Origin: Iris pallida
Taxonomy: Eukaryota; Streptophyta; Magnoliopsida; Asparagales; Iridaceae
Direction of reading: 5' to 3'
DNA length: 64,000 bases
Assembly: GCA_029216955.1 (NCBI GenBank)
Contig: JANAVB010042297.1
Span: 1-64,000, forward strand
Positions 1 to 9,008 of this stretch are shown in pieces. The notes below the pieces were generated by a model that made no database searches, was not told the DNA's origin, and was given only the letters and a program-made list of their open reading frames with translations. How positions within the stretch are numbered: the stretch's first letter is position 1; each line of letters begins with the position of its first letter. Position numbers and translations under genes: made by a program.

Positions 1-280
1 AGAGTTAGTTACAAATTAGTTAGGTAGTTAGGAACAAGGTGGAGGTTTGTTAGAAAGTTGTTAGGATTAGTTAGTTAGTTATAACTAACTTGATAATTAG
101 TCACATGACTAAATTAATTAATACTCATGACTAATTAATCATTTAGGAACTCCCTACTCTAGCCATACCATATTTATTTACAAAAGTACCCCCTCTAGCC
201 ATGACAACAAAATAATAATAATAATAAATTAAAATAGGTCAAAGTGGGAATTTATTGAAAATTTGAAAAGGGGAGTTACA
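1..280 (-). repeat. Chromo-1 3' LTR, partial
   Basis: Start of the 3' LTR of the outermost minus-strand chromovirus. Read on the minus strand it begins TGTAACTCCCC at 280, directly after the pol end and a purine-rich tract, and runs off the window at 1. Its first 50 nt resemble the first 50 nt of the Chromo-3 solo LTR (TGTAACCCCTC at 33928), so the two belong to related Tekay/Del-like families. It is AT-rich and holds no gene. Confidence 0.75.
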
Positions 281-352
281 AGTCTACCTCCTTAGAAAAA
301 TTGTCTTCAAAATTTAAGGAGTGCAGATAGACAAGTATATCAAACGATTCCC
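281..352 (-). other. Chromo-1 3' untranslated stretch with polypurine tract
   Basis: Minus-strand sequence between the pol stop and the LTR. The segment AAGGAGGTAGACT just before the LTR start is the likely plus-strand primer (PPT). The preceding TTTGAAGACAATTTTTCTAAGG is the eroded form of the 'FEDKF' tail commonly found at this place in plant chromoviruses. Confidence 0.6.
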
Positions 353-1206
353 TCAAAATAGATGCGGGTATTTCTCCCTCATCTCATCCTCTCTCTTCCA
401 GGTGGACTCTCGAGGAGAGTGGTGCCTCCAAGCTACTTTGGCTAAGGCTATCGTCTGGTTCCGCAGTTGATTCTCTCTGCGATCCAGAGTCTCTACGGGC
501 TGCTTCTCATATGTGAGCCTGGGGCCTACTTCAACCTCAGAATGATCTATAATATGGCTGGGATCTGAAATTTACCTCCTGAGCAGAGAAACATTGAAGA
601 CATTGTGGACTCCTTCTAAACTTGGTAGAAGTGCCAACCTGTATGCCACTGGTCCCACCGTCTCTACTATCTCAAATGGCCCAATGTATCGAGGACTAAG
701 TTTCCCTCTCTTTCCAAACCTGATGGTGCCTCGGGTAGGAGATATCCTTAGAAAAACAAAGTCTCTAACAACGAACTCCAAAGGCCTTGGTGACTGTCCG
801 TCCAGTGCTTCTATCTGTCCTGATCAACTCTGAGTTTGTCCCTGATCAATCTGACTGTCTGCTTCATCCACTACCATCTTCAGCCTAAGCAAGACTCTCT
901 CACCCACATTATCCTGAGATAAAGGTGTCTGACACCGTCGACCATACAACGCTTCAATAGGTGTTATGCCTATACTGGCCTGGTAACGGTTGTTATAAGC
1001 AAACTCAACCAGGTGTAAGTGGTCTACCCAAGACCTTCTAAAATCTAAGACACAAACACTCAACATGTCTTCTAAGGTCTGAATTGTTCTCTCGGACTGC
1101 CCATATGTCTGTGGGTGATAAATAGTACAGAACATCAACTTGGTGCCCAAAATCTGCTGCAGACTCTTCCATAAATATGAAGTAAACATGTTATCTCTGT
1201 CTGAAA
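353..1206 (-). pseudogene. Chromo-1 pol: distal integrase and chromodomain
   Basis: Carboxy-terminal part of a Ty3/gypsy polyprotein. The integrase core shows [20 protein letters not shown] (824-1189), with the catalytic E in QSERT and the usual TDG changed to TYG. The integrase carboxy-terminal domain is at 572-781 ([21 protein letters not shown]). A chromodomain follows to the stop at 353 (GPRLTYEKQP, WRHHSPRESTW). The chromodomain places the element among chromoviruses, where it directs integration to heterochromatin. At 1206 the frame stops within IISDRDN, where Chromo-2 inserted; the preceding residues, ending HGVPGS, are at 21109 onward. At least one frame change separates the two ORF pieces, so it is inactive. 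Confidence 0.88.
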
Positions 1207-1211
1207 TAATG
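1207..1211. repeat. Left TSD of Chromo-2 (TAATG)
   Basis: Plus-strand TAATG, matched by TAATG at 21104-21108. Removing 1212-21108 rejoins the Chromo-1 integrase reading frame (…HGVPGS then IISDRDN…), which confirms the call. Confidence 0.88.
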
Positions 1212-2870
1212 CGTCACAACCCGCTCCCGGATAATCGAGTACGAGTTCGTAGCCAAGCCCAGCCTATGTCGCGGTATCGGCGGTAGAACGCTGTCTAGTA
1301 ACACATAAATCCTCCACAAATGCAAGTGATCCCAGATACAAATTATACTCAACAATAACACAAACCAAGGAAAGAAGAGTATAATAGATAATAAAATAAT
1401 GATATCAAAATCCAATAACAAAGAGACTAAAATCTAGATTATAATATGGTTCATCCGGGAACAAATCCGGTCCAACTAAGAAAGGAAAACTAAAGCATAA
1501 TAAAAGGTAAACGTAGATCCCTCTAAAGATCGATCATGGCTCCTGAGTCTCGGTACCAACACCGTCAGAACTATCCTCGGGTGGATCATAATAAGAAGTG
1601 TAGAGATACTCGTCATCCTCACCTATATCAACGATCCAGTCAGAAAATGAGCAAAGTACAACCATATTGCATTTAATATTTTTAGCACAAAATAAGCTAA
1701 AAATAATAAAAAATAGTAACGAAAGAATATATAAAGAACTAGCAAGATATGAACTAGACATGGAAAGCAATAATCACGAATGAGTAAGCTAACGGAAAAG
1801 AAACATGAAGATAAAGAACTAAACTGCGATCAAGAACAATAGAAACAACCATGTGTGTGTGAAGTACCTTTTGGTACGTGAACGGCTGGGCTAATACGGC
1901 ACATCATACGATGGCTATCCATTTTTGATACGACTAACCCACACGTGAAGTGTATGACTTAGCTATCCATATTAACATTAATTGGGTTTATTCACGCACC
2001 TACCGAGTATTTTCTATCCCGACTCGCTAACAATCAATAATGGTCAATGATGCGATAAGAAGGACGCAATAAGCCTATCGTGTCACCATCGTGTCTTAAC
2101 AGAATATTAAACAATATCTCAATGGAATATCAAACAATGTCTCAACGAAATATCAAACAAAGAAACAAATAAGAAAGCGTTATAATGTACTAAAACATAA
2201 TGCAATACTGTAGTTTCCTGAACCCTTGAACAAACCATAGTCACAAGTCGAGGATGAGAGAAATGCCAATCTAGAAGCTATCAACCCAAACCGTACATCG
2301 TACCACGAACCGTGTAAGAAAACTACAAGTTAGTTCTAAGATTCTAATTCTAAAATCATGGAATAAGTGGCTAATGGGTTAACTTATCAAATAATAATAA
2401 TTATGGAATAAATTACTAAAATCTAATTTAACCTAATAATAATCTGAAATATAACTTAAACAAGAAATTTTGGCCATAGAAAGTCACATTTCCAATTTTA
2501 GAAACCATGGCACGCAAATCGAGGCATGCCAATGACTATCTAGTCAAACGTCATGAACTCAAGATTTTAAAAGTCTATTTTGGTATATTTTAGTGCCACG
2601 AGTGCACCGGAATTAACCATGTCGCAAAATCACGTTTTGGTCAAAAGATATCGCCGTTATGGCTAACCGTGAGCAAAATAGTGATTTATCGATCAAATCT
2701 GAGTTTCACTTAATAAATAAAATAGTAAACGAACCTCTAAAATTCTAAAAAAATTATATGTCGAAGATCATTCTATTAGCTTACCAAAACATCAAACGGA
2801 TCACGAATCGGAGTCGGGATCTCCCGGGATCTCAAAAACCGTGTGACGTGTCGAGTTTTGGACAACCAAC
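1212..2870 (-). repeat. Chromo-2 3' LTR, distal part
   Basis: Distal 1.66 kb of the Chromo-2 3' LTR, interrupted at 2870 by TatA and continued at 13691. Its end (plus strand CGTCACAACCCGC, then a GGCGGTAGAACGCTGTC motif) is homologous to the LTR ends at 16233 and 31302, but with many differences. No coding function is seen in it; the ORFs at 1191-1421 and 1534-1770 are AT-rich chance frames. Confidence 0.75.
2866..2870. repeat. Left TSD of TatA (CCAAC)
   Basis: CCAAC directly before the TatA LTR end (TGTTTGCC), repeated at 13686-13690 after the other LTR end. Confidence 0.93.
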
Positions 2871-3250
2871 TGTTTGCCATTGATTGTAAAAGTACAGAAC
2901 AATTATCGGAGGACTGAACTTAGACTCACAATACAAACTCGCTTGTACAAAGAAAGCCTAGGGACGAAAACCTAGGTACATCAATCTAAGTACAATTGTT
3001 TATTTTAGATTCTGGGGGGTGACGATAGAGGCTCGGGAAGGCGACGGCAGCCCTGTCTTACTCCTTGGACGATCGGTATGCAGCCTTGGCTCTTTGTGAA
3101 AAGATGGTTGGCGTTGACGAAGAAGTGCTCTTTTTGCTCCTCTGTTGCTCTCCTGGCTTCTCTCTCTCTCTCTCTGTGTATTCTCTCTCTGACTCTGTAT
3201 ATTTTTTTATTCTTTTGTTGCCGGTCCTTGTGCAAAGAAATAATGCTGGC

Positions 3251-3258
3251 TATTTATA
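3251..3258 (-). promoter_or_regulatory. TATA box in TatA 3' LTR
   Basis: Minus-strand TATAAATA, preceded by the upstream ATGCGGC-rich U3 region. The same box is present in every Tat LTR of the window. Confidence 0.7.
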
Positions 3259-4100
3259 AGAGTGGAGTATGATCATTAGGGTTCGCTAATGATCATTTGT
3301 TTGGAATGTCGGCGCTCCTTCAATCTATCTGAACCCTTGATCCTGATTACAATGAATCTCGGCCATTAATGAGGATAGCACCGAATCTTGTGAGCAATTA
3401 ATGTTAACTGCTTTAAATCTCCATGATGGATTCTACCAATCCGATTGCTCGCCACGTGTCCCGTTGGCTTGATAATAAATGATTGCCTTGATCTCAGTAA
3501 TTATGATGATGATGTCAAATATATTGTTGAGATTCGGTTAAATCGTTGATTGATCCGATGCCACGTGTTTTAATTGTGGGTCCTGCCAGAGCCGCATGGG
3601 ATAGGCAAGACTTGAACCACAGGGAGATAATCTTCATGAGCCGCATGGGACAGTGCTTTATTGAGCCGCAGGGGATGAACTCTCAATGAGCCGCATGTGC
3701 ATAATCTCTACGAGCCGCATAAGCTAGCGTTGTATTGAGCCGCAGGAACTCGTTTATTCTTGGCCGCATAAGCTTGCCTCAAAACTTTGGTAGACAGTGC
3801 CACTTTGAAGATTTTCCTTATTCCTGAAGTACTGCTTTTCGTGTCAGTCGTTATGACAACTTTATGTCAGGTCTGTCACTTGTCAGGTCTGTCAGCCGTC
3901 AGAGCATTAAATGCGTCCACACGTTGGGCACAGCTGTTTTTGAAGACCACGTGGCCTCTCTCTGGGCTGCATGGAGTTTACTCGAGCTGCCTATGTGCGT
4001 TGAGTCGCATGTCCATGTTGGTGACTTTTGAGCCGCATGATACTCTTGAGCCGCATGAAGCTCGTCTGATTTTGAGTCGCATGAAGCTTCCTGGGTTCTG

Positions 4101-4330
4101 TGCCGCATGAAGAATGTCTCATGACCAAGCCGCATGAAGGACGTCTCATAACCGAGCCGTATGAGGAATGTCTCATGACCGAGCCGCATGAAAGACGTCT
4201 CATGACCGAGCCGCATGAGGAATGTCTCATGACAGAGCCGCATAAAGGACGTCTCATGACCGAGCCGCATGAGGAATGTCTCATGACCGAGCTGCATGAA
4301 GGACGTCTCATGACTCGCATGAGGAATGTC
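4101..4330. repeat. 27-bp tandem array in TatA 3' LTR
   Basis: About eight to nine units of roughly 27 bp of the form GAGCCGCATGAGGAATGTCT followed by CATGACC, alternating between a 'GAGGAATG' and a 'GAAGGACG' version. Because 27 is a multiple of three, the array creates long repetitive ORFs on both strands; these are artefacts of the period. Confidence 0.88.
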
Positions 4331-4446
4331 TCGATCTGCCCGTGCATTCGCTTTGTGGGCCCGGGTATCCCGAACACACGAGTGCGTAGGTATCATGTTT
4401 TCTTCCTGATGTGGGGGCTAATAGAAACACTTGCCCTCGATCTTTC

Positions 4447-4650
4447 TTGGGAGACTCTTGAGAACCACTCTGTCCGTTTGCCGCCGGAGGCTGGACACAG
4501 GCGGCTCTGTACAACTTTCCATCAGAGGCCCGCTTAGCGGGACGCTCTTGATGGTCAGAGGTTGGGACAGCTGACTGAGCCCGATGAGCCCGCGCTGCCC
4601 TAGACTTCTTCTACTTAGCACCCGAAGGTGCGTAATAGGAAGAGTCCAAG
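4447..4650 (-). repeat. gag-derived segment inside TatA 3' LTR
   Basis: This LTR stretch matches the gag coding stretch at about 10755-10948 of the same element, in the same orientation and over its whole length, for example GTTGGGACAGCTGACTG, GATGAGCCCGCGCTG and GGTGCGTAATAGGA. It has lost an open frame. Confidence 0.82.
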
Positions 4651-4783
4651 TTTGGAAGGAGGGAAGAGAAGTTGGTGCCCTTTTCAAAGGAGGTAAGGGG
4701 GCTCTATTTATAAAATGGAGTGAGCCCTTTCTTCTTCTCCTTTCCGATGTGGGACTAAAAGTAATATTTTCCATGCTTCTACA

Positions 4784-4800
4784 GGACCCCCTTCAAAGTT
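4784..4800 (-). other. TatA polypurine tract
   Basis: Minus-strand CTTTGAAGGGGGTCC directly before the LTR start TGTAGAAGC. TatB has the matching CTTTGAAAGGGGTCT before its 3' LTR at 59681. Confidence 0.8.
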
Positions 4801-4859
4801 TCCAAATTGCAAATTTGGAACACTTTGAATAAGAAGCATAGAAAGTATATTTGTTTAGG

Positions 4860-7065
4860 TGTAGCAATCCAATCAGAGGTAGCATGGACGTGATAGGTTT
4901 GGGTACTTCTGCTGTGGATTTTATGTGGACTTATCATCCTTGGCGTACCTTGGTTTTAGGTACGGATAATAAGTTGAGAGAGGGAACCATCAATTTACTC
5001 AGAGGTGGTATGACATGGTAAATATAAGGTTGATGGTAGAGCTTTCCTACTCAGAGGTGATATGGACATAGTAGGAGTGAACTCGAATGAGGATACATAG
5101 AACAACTCAGAGGTGCTATCAACGTGGAAGTTCTATGCATTGGGTGAAAGAATGCTATGGAACAGCTGGGCTCCGAAAGCATGTGATGATGAGGAAAGAT
5201 GTGGATGTACTAAGGGACCTAGTACGGCATTTGTGGTCAGCAGAGGACATTTGTGGGCCTATTATCCTTGGCATACCTTAGTTTTAGGTACGGATAATAA
5301 GTTTGATAGGGATACCTAGGATAACTCCGCGGTAAGGCGGATATAGAGGTTCTTGGTATTGGGCGAAAGAATGCCATGGAGCAGTGAACAGTTTTCTGTT
5401 TTCTTTCACTGTTTTTCTTTTTTTTGTCAAGGGGTGTGATCCCAGATGATGTAGTACTTTGAATTTTGAATAAATGAGCATGTTTCAACTCATTTTCTCT
5501 TAAATGTACTTGTGGTGTTTATGGAATTGGACCTACTGGGGGATTATTTGTGGACCTGTTACACTGGGCGTACCTTGGTTTTAGGTACGAGTAACAAGTT
5601 TCGGAGAGGAATACCTAGAACAACTTTGCGATAAGACAGCTATAGAAGTTTTTGGTATTCGAGAGAATGTCAGGGAGCAACTAGGCTCCTAGGTATGATA
5701 GGGAAGGGATGGGCGTGTACTGGAGACCCAGTACCGCATCTGTGGTCGACTGAGGACATTTGTGGTCATCAGAGGACATTTATGGTCAACAGAGGACATT
5801 TGTGGTCAACAGAGGACATTTGTGGGCCTATTAGCCTTGGCATACCCTGGCTTAGGATACGGATAATAGGATGAAAGGAAACCAACATACTTACTCAGAG
5901 GTAATAAGGACATGGCAAGTATGAGGGTTTTACCGTGGAATCTTCCTGCTCAGAGGTAATGAGGACATGGCAGGAGTGGACTCAGCGGAGGATATTTATG
6001 GGCCTATTATCCTTGGCGTAACCTGGTTCAGGATACGGATAATAGGATGAAAGAGAAACCAACATACTTACTCAGAGGTAATGAGGACATGGCAAGTACG
6101 AAGGTTTTACCGTGGAGTCTTCCTACTCAGAGGTAAAGAGGACATGGCAGGAGAGGACTCCATGGGGGATATTTGTGGTCAACAGAGGACATTTGTGGTC
6201 AACAGAGGACATTTGTGGACCTATTATCCTTGTCGTACTCCGGTCGTGGGTACAGATAATAGGTTGAAAGAGAATCGACATACTTACTCAGAGGTAATGA
6301 GGACATGGCAAGTATGAAGGTTTCTTCTACGGAGCCTTCCCACTCAGAGGTAATGAGAACATGGCAGGAGTGGGCTCAATGAAGAGGGGTACATAGAATG
6401 ACTCAGAGGTAATGAGGACATGAAAGTTCTATGTAGGGGGTGATTTGTTTTGGCGGAAGTGAAACGACTCAGAGGTAATGAGGACATGGCCATTTTGGAA
6501 ATTTGTGGATCGCTTACCCTTTTTTGTGTACTGGAAGTGCGGGTATCGGATCATGAGGAAGGATCTCTTCCAGGAAGAAAGTTCAGAGGTACGATCATAC
6601 ATGACTTACTATCTGAAAGAGTGACCGGAATGTGAGTTCAGAGGCACCAACGGGCACATGACTCAATATTGTGAAAGTGTGAGTTCAGTGGCACCAGCGG
6701 GCACATGACTCGATAATCTGGGATGTGTGGATATGAGTTCAGCGGTACAAGAGGGTACATGACTCGGGAATCTGGAGAATGGTGAGTGTGAGTTCAACGG
6801 TACCAGCGGGTACGTGACTCGATAATCTGAAATATGGTGGATGTGAGTTCAGCGGCACCAACGGGTACATAACTCAATGATCTGGAATGTTGTGGATGTG
6901 AGTTCAGTGGTACCAGCGGGTACATGACTAGGTAATCTGGAGTGGATGTGAGTTCAGCGGTACCGGGGGGTACATAACTCACCAATCTAGGAAATTTGGA
7001 GACGGAATGTGAGTTCAGCGGTACCGGAGGGAACATAACTCAATCATCAGGGTTTTTTTTTGAGG
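4860..7065 (-). repeat. TatA repeat-rich tail
   Basis: About 2.2 kb of non-coding tandem and dispersed repeats between the pol remnant and the PPT. Three classes are seen. (1) A 50-60-bp unit containing GAGTTCAGCGGTACC and GGGTACATGACTCG, about 8 copies, 6600-7050. (2) CTCAGAGGTAATGAGGACAT, at least 8 copies, 5890-6500. (3) A hairpin unit TATTATCC…CGTACC…GGTACG…GATAATA, six copies at about 4930, 5258, 5553, 5828, 6003 and 6222. There is also a short tandem of GAGGACATTTGTGGTCAACA (5740-5830, 6170-6215). TatB has the same classes at 54040-55150, with fewer copies. Confidence 0.9.
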
Positions 7066-7067
7066 AT

Positions 7068-7120
7068 GTCGTTTCGGACGTAATACTTCTTCAGGAAGTT
7101 GCCGTTGATGGACAATATGA
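7068..7120 (-). other. Deletion scar removing TatA pol
   Basis: Minus-strand sequence passes from AAGTATGTGGCTGCTCACAC (TatB equivalent near 49993-50012) straight into the end of integrase, GCAACTTCCTGAAGAAGTAT (TatB equivalent about 54003-54028). About 4 kb of pol is missing, with only two or three bases shared at the junction. Confidence 0.88.
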
Positions 7121-8334
7121 GCAAATCTCAGTGTGAGCAGCCACATACTTAGCCAGCTCTGACCCTTCTTCGGCCACCCCCTGTGTAACTGCAGATTGAG
7201 AGGATGACTTGGGTAGCTTGATCATCAGGGGCTCTATTGGTGGAGCCGAGCGTGGAGTTGTTGGCAAACTAGCGACCCCCGGTTTGGCACTTGATGCTGG
7301 GCGGGGAGTCGCTGGCTCGCTAGAAGCCCCAGACTTTGCATCGGGATGACGACTCTTCTTGGGAAGACGTACGTTATTGGCTTGTCAGGGGGATTGAGCT
7401 TCTCGGTTTGTGGCTGGCCGACTCTTGGCAGTCTGATTGTTAGTGGCTCCGTTGTAGGTCTCGGCACTTGGCCCAACCTCGGCAGTCGGATTATCATCTG
7501 TTCTTCTTGTGCCGAGAGGCTGATCGCGTCCTTACGCAGAGTGGCCGTAAGGGGTGCGAACTTGCCTGGTTTACGGGCTTGGAGGTGGATCGTCAGGGGT
7601 TCTTCTGATCCCGCGGTCGCTTCGGTACTAGCTTGCTCATTTCCTTCATCAAGGTGCCTCTTCGACTTTTCATATAGGCAGGAGGCAGAGAGTGAGTAGT
7701 AGGATTCGACCCCTTTGAAGGGATCGATGTCAGCAAATTCTGTCTTCACGAAGCCATGCTTGTCGACGTATTTGAAGTATTGGTGCAGCGTGGAAGGCAC
7801 GATCATATAATCGTGTATCCAAGGGCACCCCAAAAGGATGTTGTAAGAAGTGTCGGCATCTATGACGTAGCAGGTGACTTCTGATTGGAGATCGCCAATC
7901 TGGCATTTCAGACGGATCTTCCCGATTGGGTAGCTCCTGCCCGAATTAAAACCACTGATGGCGGTATTTGTAGGCGTCAGGCGATACATCGGAATGTGAA
8001 GATGATATAGTAGTCCCTTCGAAATGATGCTTATGGAAGACCCAGGATCAATGTGCATCCGGTCCACCTTCACGTCGCCGATGTATCCCGTGTAGTATAG
8101 CGGGCGATCATGTAGGTTGGTTTTGATAAGCATGTCCTGCGGAGTGAAGACGATATTGGGCATTGCTTCCGTGCAGGCACTATCTTGGAGATCCATGGGT
8201 GAGTCCTCCCCAGTGAGGTTGGATTGAGCAAGGTAGGCATCGACATTTTGGAGTGCTTCGCTCAATGCAATACGAACGTCCTTGGAGAGCCTCAGGAGTT
8301 CGTATAATGACAATTTGGCCGGAGTGTTAGCCAA
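7121..8334 (-). pseudogene. TatA gag-pol linker and aspartic protease
   Basis: ORF of 366 codons plus a short continuation to the deletion scar. Residues about 100-190 form a retroviral-type aspartic protease: VDRMHIDPGSSISII carries the catalytic D in a DPGS setting, followed by the ILLGCPWIHDY strand typical of Tat proteases. The carboxy-terminal third holds imperfect copies of an EPLTIRLPK-like unit whose role is unknown. In the intact relative this is followed by RT; here it runs into the scar, so no polymerase is made. The same protein in TatB is split by SIRE-2. The ATG at 8334 lies inside a longer gag-pol frame and is probably not the natural start. Confidence 0.8.
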
Positions 8335-9008
8335 TTGTGCTAAGATGTCAACATTGTAGGCCTCTCTAGCCCTTGGGCCGTGTCCTTTCGGAGAGATTTG
8401 TCGAAGCGAGTCTCCTTCGGCCTAGGCTTGTCGGTCGTCGAAGGCTGAGCCGGTCCCAGAGCATCAGTTGTAGTGGGTTGATGATTTTCAGCTGGACTGT
8501 CAACCACAGGTTGGGATTGTGCTCCGGAATGCATGACGACGGCTGTAGCTTCCTCGTTGTCTGCTGAAACTGTGCGACAGGTCTTGATTTTTCCACTTTT
8601 TGTTGGTGGGAGATGGTGTGGGCCGAGTCACTTCTGACACCAAGTCTGGATGGACCCACATGACCTCTCCTCGTGTGGTGGTGAGAGGTACTAGACCGGT
8701 AGCCTGATCTCAAGGGGGGGAAGATTGGTAATTTCTATCATTGCCAGAGGGATAGGGATTACCCCGTCTTGAGTCTCCGTTGGAGGGAAGCTACCGAATT
8801 AAACGGACACCATATTGGCTGCTACGGTTACCTCCTCGAAGTCGATTGCCAGGGCGTTCGAATCGATGAGGCTTTGGATGTACCGTTTTAATTGGTAGCA
8901 GTCGTGTGTAGCGTGGTGTACATAACGGTGGTAATGGCAGAACTTCGGGTTCTCCAAATCAGCCGGCCGAGGCTCCCGTTTTGGTAGAGGAAGCTGAATT
9001 CTACCTCC
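8335..9008 (-). pseudogene. TatA gag carboxy-terminal region
   Basis: Link between the gag ORF and the protease, broken by stops and frame changes (ORF pieces at 8340-8534 and 8366-8713). A short Cys/His cluster, FCHYHRYVHHATHDCYQLKR, is readable near 8880-8945 and may be a degenerate zinc knuckle. The matching TatB region at 39811-40440 reads further. Confidence 0.6.

Larger units (their letters stand above)
2871..4783 (-). repeat. TatA 3' LTR
   Basis: 1913 bp. On the minus strand it starts TGTAGAAGCATGG at 4783 and ends GGCAAACA at 2871. It contains a gag-derived segment (about 4447-4650), a 27-bp tandem array (about 4101-4330), many GCCGCATG/ATGCGGC motifs (3590-4330), a TATA box (3251-3258) and a CT-rich stretch near 3165-3200. 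It closely matches the LTR at 11778-13685. Confidence 0.92.

Noticed and set aside
1191..1770. Two small ORFs with hydrophobic stretches
   Set aside because: They lie inside the Chromo-2 LTR and begin at its border with Chromo-1; codon content follows AT-rich LTR composition.
4101..4330. CRISPR-like regular repeats (also at 13006-13235)
   Set aside because: Units are contiguous with a 27-bp period, no unique spacers, inside a plant LTR with two matching copies. It is a tandem array.
3899..4537. Long repetitive ORFs on both strands (HETSFMRLG… and EPHEECLMT…)
   Set aside because: Open frames result from a repeat period divisible by three; both strands are open at once and the region is LTR U3.
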